Of a stretch of DNA of 21,851 nt, positions 7,077 to 13,892 are shown one piece after another. Position 1 is the first letter of the stretch. Every line of letters starts with the position of its first letter. A program made the position numbers and the translations under genes. A model generated the notes under the pieces. That model saw only the letters and a list, made by a program, of their open reading frames with translations, searched no databases and had not been told where the DNA came from. The stretch spans positions 1 through 21,851 of the forward strand of contig CAJTRL010000065.1 in NCBI GenBank assembly GCA_910578715.1, read 5' to 3'. The DNA is from an uncultured Lachnospiraceae bacterium. Its GTDB lineage: Bacteria > Bacillota > Clostridia > Lachnospirales > Lachnospiraceae.

Positions 7077-8123
7077 CTACCGTTCCGCCGCCTGTGCGCT
7101 GCTCTCCCGCACCACCAGAGACGGCGTTACTTTCTGATGTCTGGGCACTTTTCTGCCCTGGGCCGCCGCTATTGCCGTGTCCACCAGCTTTCGTCCGAGC
7201 GTAATATAATCATAGTCGATGCTCGTCAGCTTCGGTATCATCAGATTCGTAAGCTGTGTATTATCATAACCGACCACCGATATATCCTGTGGAATCTTGC
7301 AGCCATGCTCCAGAGCGCTTCGTACCGCTCCGGCCGCCGCGAAATCATTTATCGCAATGACCGCTGTCGGAACATCTTCCAGTTCCAGCACCTGGTTCAT
7401 TCCAAAATAGCCCGTTTCATAATCATAACTTCCGTCAATCACATAGTCATCCCTGTACGCTATTTCATGCTTTTCCAGAAGTTCTCTGTATTTCAGATAC
7501 TTTGCATACGTGGAGGTTACATTTTTCCTCCCCCCGACCAACGCGATTTTCCGATGCCCGAGCCCTATCAGATGCTCCATCAGCAGTTCCGCCGCCTGTT
7601 CCGCATCAATCTGCACTTCATAACACTGTGTCCCGTCCAGCTTGCCTGTTACAACCATCGGAATCGTCGCCGTCAGCTGACTGACCCTCTCCACATATTT
7701 TTCATTGGAAACCAAATCATCCACCCGGCCGCCTAACTGAATCACCGCTTCCACCCTCTGCTGCTGAAGCATTTCAAGATGCAGAAACTCCCGTTCCGTT
7801 TCTCCCAGGGAATTGCATAAAAGTACCGTATATCCGGCTTCCCTTGCGGCGTTTTCACAGGCCACAAAAACCTCCGCATAGTACGGGTTGCGGACGTCCG
7901 CAGCCACAATGCCGATGACTCTGCTTTTCGTATCGGAAAGCCCCCTTGCTATCGCATTGGGCGTAAAATTATATTTTTCAAAAAGGCCCTGGATTTTCTC
8001 CCGTTTCTCCTGACGCACATTCGCATTGTTAGTCAGAACTCTGGAAACCGTCGAAGGCGAAACGCCCGCCTCTTTCGCAATATCGTATATGGTAACCGCT
8101 TTGTTTTCTGAAGGATTCTGCAT
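7077..8123 (-). CDS. LacI/GalR-family transcriptional repressor
   Basis: This 348-residue protein is a LacI-family sugar-responsive regulator. The N-terminal helix-turn-helix is textbook: VTIYDIAKEAGVSPSTVSRV at residues 10-29, then the hinge helix (TPNAIARGLS). The rest is a periplasmic-binding-protein-like effector domain, with IGIVAADVRNPYYAEV, LGHRKIALVGG and VPTAVIAINDFAAAGA in the usual order and ISVVGYDN near residue 285. Length is normal for the family. The ATG at 8123 follows GGAG. Its own promoter is at 8173-8201. The three LacI-type operators in this window (6066, 6130, 10902) are its best candidate targets, placing it in control of both the sugar importer and the ABC-2 exporter. 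The effector is unknown, perhaps galactose or a galactoside (inference). Confidence 0.92.
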   Translation of the reverse strand: MQNPSENKAVTIYDIAKEAGVSPSTVSRVLTNNANVRQEKREKIQGLFEKYNFTPNAIARGLSDTKSRVIGIVAADVRNPYYAEVFVACENAAREAGYTVLLCNSLGETEREFLHLEMLQQQRVEAVIQLGGRVDDLVSNEKYVERVSQLTATIPMVVTGKLDGTQCYEVQIDAEQAAELLMEHLIGLGHRKIALVGGRKNVTSTYAKYLKYRELLEKHEIAYRDDYVIDGSYDYETGYFGMNQVLELEDVPTAVIAINDFAAAGAVRSALEHGCKIPQDISVVGYDNTQLTNLMIPKLTSIDYDYITLGRKLVDTAIAAAQGRKVPRHQKVTPSLVVRESSAQAAER

Positions 8124-8172
8124 TGTGTTTCTCCATTTAATGCTAATATAGTGTTATCAATACCGTACCAAT

Positions 8173-8201
8173 ATGATAGAAAAAAAGGCCCCTTCTGTCA
8201 A
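8173..8201 (-). promoter_or_regulatory. Promoter of the LacI-family gene, overlapping a terminator
   Basis: On the minus strand TTGACA (8196-8201) and TATCAT (8173-8178) are 17 bp apart. The same bases form a stem with one bulge, and its U7 run makes up part of the promoter spacer. This gives a leader of about 43 bases before the ATG. No copy of the CCGGTT operator is seen here. Confidence 0.7.
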
Positions 8202-8214
8202 GCGGGCTTTTTAT
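8180..8214 (-). terminator. Terminator-like hairpin after the ABC-2 exporter operon
   Basis: In minus-strand RNA five A, G and CCC pair with GGG, C and five U (one bulged C) around a loop of about 12 bases, ending in seven U. A second 10-bp stem (8230-8239 with 8264-8273) lies between this and the exporter stop codon. Confidence 0.55.
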
Positions 8215-8229
8215 ATACGCAGATACGGA

Positions 8230-8273
8230 GGAGAGGCCGTCGGAACCGCGTATCGTTCTCTGGCGGCCTCTCC
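8230..8273 (-). repeat. 10-bp inverted repeat downstream of the exporter operon
   Basis: GGAGAGGCCG and CGGCCTCTCC are perfect complements separated by 24 bases, starting 16 bases past the exporter stop codon. There is no U-run next to it, so it may protect the mRNA 3' end rather than terminate. Confidence 0.6.
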
Positions 8274-8288
8274 CCCATGTTTCCGTTC

Positions 8289-9068
8289 CTACATTCCGAC
8301 GCTTTCATAGCGTCTGATGCCCCGGTAAAATACCGCCCTTGCGAGAAGAAAAAAGCACACGCTGACAGCTGCCGGAGCCAGACACCATTCCCATGAAAGT
8401 GCTCCCCGCAGAATTTCTACCGGAATCACGCCGATAAAAGCATAAGGCACCAGGAACAATAATACAATCTGCATCGCACGCGGGTAAATTTCAACCGGGT
8501 ATTTGGCATACTGCCCGATACTGCTCATCGCATAAGGAACCGTCGTCCTTCCTCCCGCATCGAACCAGAAAACCACGCTGTTACCAAGCAGATAAACCGA
8601 CATGCACAGCAGCGTGCCGCATACAATCAGAAACAGGCTGACAGCCGCCCCCGCTATATGAAACGCTCCGATTCTTTTCAGAAAGACAGGCAGACAGACC
8701 GCTCCGGTGAGAAAAACACTGATTCCCTGCAGGCCCATCCCATAGGAAAGCACCTGGAATAACGGCGATATCGGCCGGGAGAGAATGCAGTCGAATTTCC
8801 CGTCAAAGACCATCCCCGGCATTTCCCAAATTCCCTGAAACAATACGCTGCACAGCCCTTCCGCGATGAAAAGAAAGGATAATATCAGATAAATCTCATC
8901 TTTTTTCCATCCGGCAATGTCAGGGAGATTGCTGTATATCACAAACGGCGCGGCCATACCGAGTATTCTCGTAAGCACCCCGGAAAACAGCATCATCCAG
9001 AAATTCGCCGGATACTCCATTTCCGTCTTAATATACTGCTCTTTCATTTTCAAAAATATTTTTAACAT
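8289..9068 (-). CDS. ABC-2 type transporter permease (second of pair)
   Basis: This 259-residue membrane protein looks like the COG3694-type ABC-2 permease that always accompanies a COG4587 permease and a COG4586 ATPase. About six hydrophobic helices can be placed. The characteristic segment WEMPGMVFDGKFDCILSRPI (about residues 82-101) is typical of this group, where a degenerate (L)D..L.RP motif recurs. It starts nine bases after the stop codon of the partner permease with a GGAGG-containing region upstream, so it is co-translated. It is the last gene of the exporter operon. The transported substrate is unknown in this family; export of a lipid or small molecule is usually supposed. Confidence 0.85.
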   Translation of the reverse strand: MLKIFLKMKEQYIKTEMEYPANFWMMLFSGVLTRILGMAAPFVIYSNLPDIAGWKKDEIYLILSFLFIAEGLCSVLFQGIWEMPGMVFDGKFDCILSRPISPLFQVLSYGMGLQGISVFLTGAVCLPVFLKRIGAFHIAGAAVSLFLIVCGTLLCMSVYLLGNSVVFWFDAGGRTTVPYAMSSIGQYAKYPVEIYPRAMQIVLLFLVPYAFIGVIPVEILRGALSWEWCLAPAAVSVCFFLLARAVFYRGIRRYESVGM

Positions 9069-9077
9069 TCTGTTTCC

Positions 9078-9875
9078 CTACCCTCCGGCTATCGTCATGT
9101 TTCTGCGCGCGAGTCCGTAAACGGCACAGTGTATCAGCAGGAAAAGCAACAGCCACGCAAGCTGGACTGCAAAAATAAACAACGGACTGCCCGGAAGCTC
9201 CTGTCCTAACAGCACCGCGACGGGAACCTGAAGCATATATGGAAAAGGCGTATAATAAGTGACTGTTTTCAGAAAATCCGGGAACAGGGCGACCGGAATC
9301 ATCGCCCCGGAAAAGAACTCGAACAAAGCCGTTCTCGTCCAGGTAATCCCCAGATATCCGGTTGTAAAAAAGCATAACAGGCTGAAAACATCTATCATCA
9401 TCATTCTGAGCAGAACCGCCAGCGCCAGACAGGGCACAAACACGCACACCTCCGGTAACGAAGGCCGCTGCATATAGCTTCCAAAGAAACCGAATCCGAC
9501 GCACACAACTATCAGATTCACCACTCCCTGTATCAAAACCGTTCCCGTCAGCTCGGAAAGAGTCTGTACCAGAAATGCCGCCGGACGGACACATCTCGCA
9601 ACAACCCTTCCGCTGTTAATCTCTTTGGCCAGCACATTTTCCCCGGACCAGCCGACCAGATTACTCACCGCAAAAGCCACAAGCAGATACGCAAACATAT
9701 CCCCGCGGCTCATGCCCCCGATATCTGCCGCGCGGTTCTGTGCATAAAGCGCATTCCATAACAGATACTGACCGGACAGAAGAATAACCGGAGTCAGCAG
9801 ATTAATCAGAAAACTCGTTCTGTAATACAAATGCCCCTGTATGGAAAGGGAGGTCAGTTTCATAAAAGATTTCAA
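9078..9875 (-). CDS. ABC-2 type transporter permease (first of pair)
   Basis: This 265-residue protein is a six-helix ABC-2 permease of the COG4587 kind. The segment EINSGRVVARCVRPAAF (about residues 84-100) corresponds to the family's G.....LL.RP motif. The start is most likely a TTG at 9875: it overlaps the ATPase stop codon as TTGA and has GGAGGGG five to seven bases upstream. The first in-frame ATG (9863) would leave that site 17 bases away. This overlap implies translational coupling to the ATPase. It forms a heterodimeric channel with the next gene product (family knowledge). Confidence 0.87.
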   Translation of the reverse strand: MKSFMKLTSLSIQGHLYYRTSFLINLLTPVILLSGQYLLWNALYAQNRAADIGGMSRGDMFAYLLVAFAVSNLVGWSGENVLAKEINSGRVVARCVRPAAFLVQTLSELTGTVLIQGVVNLIVVCVGFGFFGSYMQRPSLPEVCVFVPCLALAVLLRMMMIDVFSLLCFFTTGYLGITWTRTALFEFFSGAMIPVALFPDFLKTVTYYTPFPYMLQVPVAVLLGQELPGSPLFIFAVQLAWLLLFLLIHCAVYGLARRNMTIAGG

Positions 9876-10852
9876 AGCGGCCCCTCCCCTCCGAATATAC
9901 GGGAAACCACTTCGTCGATGTCCGGCTCCTGAATCGTAATGTCTTCGATATGAAAAGAACGGGAAACCGCCGAAATTACCTCATCCGATGAATATTCGCT
10001 GGTCGGGTATACAATTTTGGTCACACGGCCTTCCGCCGTAACTCTTGCGGATGGCAGAAGCCGCCGTATATCGCCTTCCTGACTTCCCACAACCTGTATC
10101 ATTTTATCCCGCACAAATCTGTGCTTCAGCTGTTCCAGCGTGCCGTCATAAACCAGCTTTCCTTTGGAAATCACAAGCGTGTCATCGCATATCTCGTCGA
10201 TATCATCCAAATCATGGCTCGTCAGAAAGATGCCCGTTCCGGTCTCCTGATTCATTTTTCGCAAAAAAGTCCGAATCGTATGTTTGACATTAATATCCAG
10301 CCCGATAGTCGGCTCATCCAGAAACAGCAGTCTCGGACTATGTAAAAATACCATGCCGATATCCGCCCGCATCCGCTGTCCGAGAGAAAGTTTCCTGGCG
10401 GGACTTAAAAGTAGTTCTTCCAATGCAAGAAGCTCCACCACCCGGTCAAAATTTCTCCGGAAAGAGGCTTCATCCAGTTTGTATAAAGTCTTCACGGCCC
10501 GATAGCTTTCTATCACAGGAATATCCGTCCACAAATTGGATTTCTGGCCGAATACCACGCCGATTTCCCGCAGATACTTTCTGCCGCCCTGACGGGGATT
10601 CTGCCCGAAAACCCTGATTTCTCCCTCTGTCGGCATGAGAATCCCTATCATCATTTTAATCAGCGTCGATTTCCCGGCTCCGTTTTCTCCGATACAGGCG
10701 AGCGCCCGTCCTTCCTCCATATGAAAAGTCAGCCCGTCAACCGCAGCCTTTTCCTTCCACTGCGCATGAAATAAATTCTCAAAAGCGCCTTTCAGACCGG
10801 CCTTTTTTACATTGACCTTATATATTTTCCTGAGATTTTCGGCTGTAATCAT
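9872..10852 (-). CDS. ABC-2 type transporter ATP-binding protein
   Basis: This 326-residue ATPase powers the exporter encoded by the next two genes and resembles COG4586. All nucleotide-binding motifs are intact: Walker A GENGAGKST (55-63), Q-loop Q103 in VVFGQKSNLW, signature LSLGQRMR (155-162), Walker B LLFLDE (175-180) and switch histidine H213 in TSHD. The first 40 residues contain the FENLFHAQWKEKAAVDGL insertion typical of this subfamily. The C-terminal ~90 residues are an extra domain after the ATPase core. The operon has its own promoter with a LacI-type operator at its start site, so the LacI-family protein encoded at 7077-8123 probably represses it. The start ATG at 10852 has only a weak upstream site (AGGA about 14 bases away). 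Confidence 0.9.
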   Translation of the reverse strand: MITAENLRKIYKVNVKKAGLKGAFENLFHAQWKEKAAVDGLTFHMEEGRALACIGENGAGKSTLIKMMIGILMPTEGEIRVFGQNPRQGGRKYLREIGVVFGQKSNLWTDIPVIESYRAVKTLYKLDEASFRRNFDRVVELLALEELLLSPARKLSLGQRMRADIGMVFLHSPRLLFLDEPTIGLDINVKHTIRTFLRKMNQETGTGIFLTSHDLDDIDEICDDTLVISKGKLVYDGTLEQLKHRFVRDKMIQVVGSQEGDIRRLLPSARVTAEGRVTKIVYPTSEYSSDEVISAVSRSFHIEDITIQEPDIDEVVSRIFGGEGPL

Positions 10853-10901
10853 CTTTATATCCGTATTCCTTTCTCAGCGCGTGAATTTAACCGGATTAGC
10901 T

Positions 10902-10915
10902 TTGCAACCGGTTTC
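10902..10915. promoter_or_regulatory. LacI-type operator O3, exporter promoter
   Basis: TTGCAACCGGTTTC is the exact reverse complement of operator O2 at 6130-6143. It lies 7 bp after the -10 box of the exporter promoter, over the expected transcription start, a classic repressor position. Confidence 0.8.
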
Positions 10916-10922
10916 ATGCTTT

Positions 10923-10951
10923 ATTCTAAAGTTTTATACAGATACTGTCAA
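10923..10951 (-). promoter_or_regulatory. Promoter of the ABC-2 exporter operon
   Basis: On the minus strand TTGACA (10946-10951) and TAGAAT (10923-10928) are 17 bp apart. A second TTGACA lies a few bases further upstream. The LacI-type operator O3 covers the start site. The rest of the 431-base gap 10853-11283 is filled by the foldback element and the terminator at 11216-11245. Confidence 0.75.
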
Positions 10952-10989
10952 GCTGTCAATTTAATAAATGCAGACAAAATATCGTAACC

Positions 10990-11194
10990 GTTCCGCCGCC
11001 GCCCGCCGCCCGGGCAGAGCATCATCTCTTTGGAGGCACGCTTGCGCTCCGCTAAAGAATGCAGCGGTACTAAGTTCGAAAGCAGCCATGCCGCTTTCTC
11101 ACTAAAGTACATGACTACTTTCAGTAGTCAGCATTTTTTAAAGGGCCTCCGCCAGAGAACGATGCTCTGCCCGGGCAGCGGGCGGCGGCGGAAC
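10990..11194. repeat. 205-bp foldback element with 34-bp inverted ends
   Basis: The ends 10990-11023 and 11161-11194 are inverted copies matching at 33 of 34 positions, very GC-rich (runs of CCG and CGGG). Pairing continues inward at 11025-11029 with 11154-11158 and at 11032-11037 with 11145-11150. The centre holds smaller hairpins, including an 8-bp stem at 11112-11119 with 11123-11130 followed by a T6 run on the plus strand. No credible gene is inside. It could be a MITE-like relict or a large structured RNA segment; no target-site duplication was recognised. Confidence 0.75.
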
Positions 11195-11215
11195 TGCAGC
11201 GGCAACGGCAAAACA

Positions 11216-11245
11216 ATGGGCACAGCCTGTTACGACTGTGCCCAT
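11216..11245 (-). terminator. Terminator of the phosphoribosyltransferase-like gene
   Basis: A perfect 10-bp stem, ATGGGCACAG with CTGTGCCCAT, encloses a ten-base loop and is followed on the minus strand by TGTTTTG. It lies 38 bases past the stop codon at 11284. Confidence 0.75.
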
Positions 11246-11283
11246 AAGATTTACATACTATGAAGTTTTGGTTTTACGCCCCG

Positions 11284-11928
11284 CTACTGCTGAATCATCG
11301 AATAACCAAAAGCGTTAGCGAAACCGTCAATCGGCTTACTGTCCTTGCACATCGCACAGCTTTCAGAGCTATAAGTCTTGTAATCCGGGATATCCGCCGT
11401 ACTGAAAAGAGAATTGACCGGAATCCCTACCGCCGCATTGGCCGCGCTGAATACCGCGCTGATGCCGCTGATGGAAGCGCCGTAATAAGTAAGCGTATGC
11501 ACCGCCTTCGTAACGGTTTTACCCGTCGTCGCGCTGGCTAACAGAAGCAGAATATTTTTGCCTTTTATCATCGGGATATAATTGTCCCTGAAAAGCATTT
11601 GTCCGGCGGATGAATATTCCGGTGTGACGATATAGATTGTCTTATGCGCATTCCGGGAGTAAATACCCGCTCTCGTCAGTTCTTCCGCCAGAAAAGCGCC
11701 GATAATCTCACAGCCATCGATACACACAATCGTATCGACCACCATAGTTGCCTCAATCTGCCGGCTCAGCTCTCTGGCCGTCAGGGACGCTTCGCTCAGG
11801 CGCGTCTTTAATGTCGTCATATCCAGAAAGTAATTGATATGAGAACTCGGCGTTACAAAATGGCCGGGAATTGCCTTTAACTCAATATTGGGGTGGGCTT
11901 TGGAACTAATTCTAATCATTTCCTGCAT
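11284..11928 (-). CDS. Orotate phosphoribosyltransferase-like protein with altered PRPP loop
   Basis: This 214-residue protein has the layout of a type I phosphoribosyltransferase of the orotate subgroup, as annotated in many Clostridia. A strand-loop VDTIVCIDGCEIIGAFLAEE (64-83) would be the early active-site segment. The PRPP-binding region reads LLLLASATTGKTV (127-139): the TTGKT loop is kept, but the two acidic residues normally just before it are Ala and Ser. A CAMC pair (C191-C194) lies near the C-terminus. True catalysis of orotate transfer is therefore uncertain. The start was placed at the ATG at 11928, with AAGGAGG seven bases upstream; a longer frame to 11973 lacks a site. It has its own promoter and terminator, so it is monocistronic. 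Confidence 0.7.
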   Translation of the reverse strand: MQEMIRISSKAHPNIELKAIPGHFVTPSSHINYFLDMTTLKTRLSEASLTARELSRQIEATMVVDTIVCIDGCEIIGAFLAEELTRAGIYSRNAHKTIYIVTPEYSSAGQMLFRDNYIPMIKGKNILLLLASATTGKTVTKAVHTLTYYGASISGISAVFSAANAAVGIPVNSLFSTADIPDYKTYSSESCAMCKDSKPIDGFANAFGYSMIQQ

Positions 11929-11999
11929 ACGCGTACCTCCTTTTCGTGACGCAATGGTCCGGTCTCCGGCCATTTTCCGTCCTTGCTGTTGCTATTTCT

Positions 12000-12028
12000 A
12001 TTATACCGTTAATGGCAGCGTATGGCAA
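12000..12028 (-). promoter_or_regulatory. Promoter of the phosphoribosyltransferase-like gene
   Basis: On the minus strand TTGCCA (12023-12028) and TATAAT (12000-12005) are 17 bp apart, giving a leader of about 65 bases. Confidence 0.65.
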
Positions 12029-12055
12029 TGAAAGGGAACAGAATTTTTTGTGAAA

Positions 12056-12388
12056 TTATTCCCTGATAAAGGTTTTATCTGATGCGGGAGTACCCTCCTC
12101 ATCTGAAAGATACCTCTCCACCTTCATATGCAGGTCATATTTCTCCCGCAGCTTTATAATCTGCGCCATCATGGGCGACGCGTGATGAATATCTATCGAC
12201 TGCTGATTTTCCCAGCTGTCAATTAATAGCACCGTTTCCTCGTCTTCCATTGGGAAAAAATATTCATATCTGATATTTCCTGCTTCTGCACGAATATCTC
12301 TTACAATACCGCCTGAAATCATTTCCTCCGCAAATTTCTTTGCATTTCCGTTTTTTCCGCTGTAATAAATGTTTACTGTAACAGCCAT
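12056..12388 (-). CDS. Antibiotic biosynthesis monooxygenase (ABM) domain protein
   Basis: This 110-residue protein has the size and strand order of a single ABM (dimeric alpha-beta barrel) domain, similar to small putative quinol monooxygenases. The clearest segment is the mid-protein strand ending LLIDSWENQQSIDIHHASP (about residues 62-80), where the W-x-N/D and HHASP positions are typical of the family, and the final MKVERYL. The ATG at 12388 follows AGGAGG; a longer open frame to 12529 crosses the promoter and an ABC remnant, so it was rejected. The gene ends 23 bases upstream of the next promoter's -35 box. Substrate is unknown. Confidence 0.75.
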   Translation of the reverse strand: MAVTVNIYYSGKNGNAKKFAEEMISGGIVRDIRAEAGNIRYEYFFPMEDEETVLLIDSWENQQSIDIHHASPMMAQIIKLREKYDLHMKVERYLSDEEGTPASDKTFIRE

Positions 12389-12431
12389 GCCTTTTTCCTC
12401 CTGACCTGTCGGGCCTGTGCTCTTAGTTATC

Positions 12432-12459
12432 ATTGTACCTGGCAGTAGAAAAAATACAA
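12432..12459 (-). promoter_or_regulatory. Probable promoter of the ABM gene
   Basis: On the minus strand TTGTAT (12454-12459) and TACAAT (12432-12437) are 16 bp apart. The leader is about 35-40 bases. Confidence 0.45.
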
Positions 12460-12479
12460 GTACTACTTTATGGGACAGG

Positions 12480-12557
12480 TCAAAATGATTCTTTTTTCCC
12501 GTCATCTGCCACAAGTATCTGGTCTGCATTCCGCACGGTTTTTAACCGGTGGGCAAT
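12480..12557 (-). pseudogene. C-terminal remnant of an ABC exporter ATPase
   Basis: A minus-strand frame reads IAHRLKTVRNADQILVADDG followed by KKESF and a TGA stop at 12480-12482. This matches the H-loop region (…AHRL.T.R.AD.I.V…G) at the end of fused membrane-ATPase exporters. Upstream of the isoleucine the frame shows no Walker B or signature motif, so only about 25 codons survive. It is best read as a deletion scar. The rest of the 410-base gap 12389-12798 holds the ABM promoter, no recognisable gene at 12564-12720, and the TetR promoter. Confidence 0.7.
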
Positions 12558-12730
12558 CCTCCTGAATTGCTATGTGTCTGTGTAGAACGGTAATATTCGG
12601 TATCTTTTGGGGAACAGAAAGACTGTTTCCTATTTGTTCAGACACCCTGACTTTGCCTGCTTTTTTTATTGCAGTTTTTCTCTTATCTCTTATTCATTAC
12701 TTGTGCAGATTGAAAATTCAGCCAAAGAAA

Positions 12731-12759
12731 TTGACAGAAATTTTCGGTTGAAATATAAT
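12731..12759 (+). promoter_or_regulatory. Consensus promoter of the TetR cassette
   Basis: TTGACA (12731-12736) and TATAAT (12754-12759) are perfect consensus boxes with 17-bp spacing. Confidence 0.85.
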
Positions 12760-12770
12760 AACAATGATAC

Positions 12771-12783
12771 ATAACTTAGTTAT
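12771..12783. promoter_or_regulatory. Putative TetR operator
   Basis: ATAACTTAGTTAT is a perfect 13-bp palindrome between the expected start site and the ribosome-binding site of the TetR gene. It is a natural site for autorepression (inference). Confidence 0.6.
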
Positions 12784-12798
12784 ATAAAAGAGGATATT

Positions 12799-13350
12799 AT
12801 GCCGCCAAAAGTCAGGATACAAAGAGAAGCCATTATTGAAAAAGCATTTGAGCTGACAAAAATATATGGTTTTGAAAAAGTAACCGCACGTTTGCTTGCC
12901 AGCGAATTAAAATGCTCCACTCAGCCAGTGTTCCATGCATTTCATAACATGAAAGAACTCAAAGAAGAAGTTTACAAAAAAACGCAAAAACTATTTGAAG
13001 AAACCATGCTGCAACAGCCCTCTGATACGGAAACCCCCTATTTTCTAAGCATGGGACTAAAGTATGTGGAACTGGCTCAAAATGAAAAAAATCTGTTTCA
13101 TCTTCTATGTATGTCAGATAGTGGAACAAGACTTGAAAGCCTTTACGATTTGGCTAAGCATGTTCCTGTTCCGATTGAACCGGAAGTTTTTGTAAAAACA
13201 TGGATATTTACGCATGGCATAGCAACGATTGTTTCTACTAACACAACGAATATTGCACCCGACGAGATAAGACAGTTACTTACAGAAGCATGTGCGGGTT
13301 TCAAGTTATATCACAGCGAAAACAATGGAGGTTCGGGAAATGAAGCGTAA
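12799..13350 (+). CDS. TetR-family transcriptional regulator
   Basis: This 183-residue protein is a TetR-family repressor. The N-terminal helix-turn-helix is recognisable: IIEKAFELTKIYGFEKVTAR at 13-32, then LLASELKCSTQPVFHAFHNM, where TQPVFHAF occupies the recognition helix. The remainder would be the ligand-binding and dimerisation domain; no ligand can be predicted. GAGG lies five bases before the ATG. Its stop codon overlaps the next start by 11 bases, so it is the first gene of a three-gene operon. A palindrome in the leader suggests it represses itself and the two small genes behind it. The cassette is markedly AT-richer than the galactosidase genes. Confidence 0.85.
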   Translation: MPPKVRIQREAIIEKAFELTKIYGFEKVTARLLASELKCSTQPVFHAFHNMKELKEEVYKKTQKLFEETMLQQPSDTETPYFLSMGLKYVELAQNEKNLFHLLCMSDSGTRLESLYDLAKHVPVPIEPEVFVKTWIFTHGIATIVSTNTTNIAPDEIRQLLTEACAGFKLYHSENNGGSGNEA

Positions 13351-13606
13351 GAATATGTGCTATGATAACCGCTATAAATATAAACTGAATATGCTTGAAC
13401 CGGGACTTGTTATGATGAAAATCATCGGAGTGTTATTTGTATCTGGTATTGTATTCTGGGTGGCAAAACTGCCGTGGCTATCTTTCATTTTTTGTTTTTT
13501 ATCAGGAATCGTATTTGTTGCTTTGTTAATCTTAATAGCCATTGAAGCACATCAGGATAATGTGTTAAATGATATTGCCATGCGGGAAAATAAGGATTGG
13601 GGGTAA
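13340..13606 (+). CDS. Small membrane protein, two predicted helices, unknown function
   Basis: This 88-residue protein is not recognised. It has a basic N-terminus (KRKNMCYDNRYKYK), two hydrophobic helices (about residues 27-44 and 47-68) joined by a short KLPWL-containing turn, and an acidic polar tail. The ATG at 13340 was chosen because GGAGG lies eight bases upstream and the frame overlaps the TetR stop by 11 bases; an earlier in-frame ATG (13292) lies deep inside the TetR gene. The TfoX-like gene begins two bases after its stop codon. Its place between a regulator and a TfoX-domain gene suggests a shared, regulated function that cannot be named. Confidence 0.7.
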   Translation: MKRKNMCYDNRYKYKLNMLEPGLVMMKIIGVLFVSGIVFWVAKLPWLSFIFCFLSGIVFVALLILIAIEAHQDNVLNDIAMRENKDWG

Positions 13607-13608
13607 AT

Positions 13609-13866
13609 ATGTCAAAATTAACATCAATGATGAATATTGGCAGAGAAATGGAAAAAAAGTTAATATCTGTTGGTATTAAATCTTCCGAAGAACTAATTGA
13701 GACAGGTGCAAAAGACGCATTTCTTAAGCTAAAACAGAAATATCCAAATGTGTGTCTGGTACATTTATATACATTAGAGGGAGCCATTCATGGCACAGAA
13801 TATAACAGACTTTCGGAAAATAAGAAAAAGGAGTTGAAAGAATTTAGCGATTATCTGAAAAAATAG
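13609..13866 (+). CDS. TfoX C-terminal domain protein
   Basis: This 85-residue protein consists of the TfoX C-terminal domain alone, a short helical helix-hairpin-helix-like fold. Diagnostic features are LTSMMNIGREMEKKLISVGI (4-23), SSEELIETGAKDAFLKLKQ and the LYTLEGAIHG segment. In gamma-proteobacteria the full-length protein regulates competence, but isolated C-terminal domains in Firmicutes have no established role. The ATG at 13609 has GGGGGT just upstream, which overlaps the end of the preceding gene. It ends the plus-strand cassette and faces a convergent chemotaxis gene across a 20-bp inverted repeat. Confidence 0.85.
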   Translation: MSKLTSMMNIGREMEKKLISVGIKSSEELIETGAKDAFLKLKQKYPNVCLVHLYTLEGAIHGTEYNRLSENKKKELKEFSDYLKK

Positions 13867-13892
13867 CAGTAAGGTAACGTCTCATTTTATGT

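Noticed and set aside
9028..9594. 188-codon minus-strand frame overlapping the ABC-2 permease
   Set aside because: It lies in another frame of a convincing six-helix permease, with no ribosome-binding site and non-membrane composition.
10990..11194. Classified insertion sequence or MITE
   Set aside because: No transposase remnant and no target-site duplication could be recognised at the ends, so it is left as an unclassified foldback.
11030..11263. Short plus-strand frame inside the foldback element
   Set aside because: It covers the palindrome and a terminator, has no ribosome-binding site, and its composition follows the repeat.
12389..12529. N-terminal extension of the ABM gene
   Set aside because: The extension crosses the promoter and part of an ABC remnant, while a strong AGGAGG sits before the ATG at 12388.
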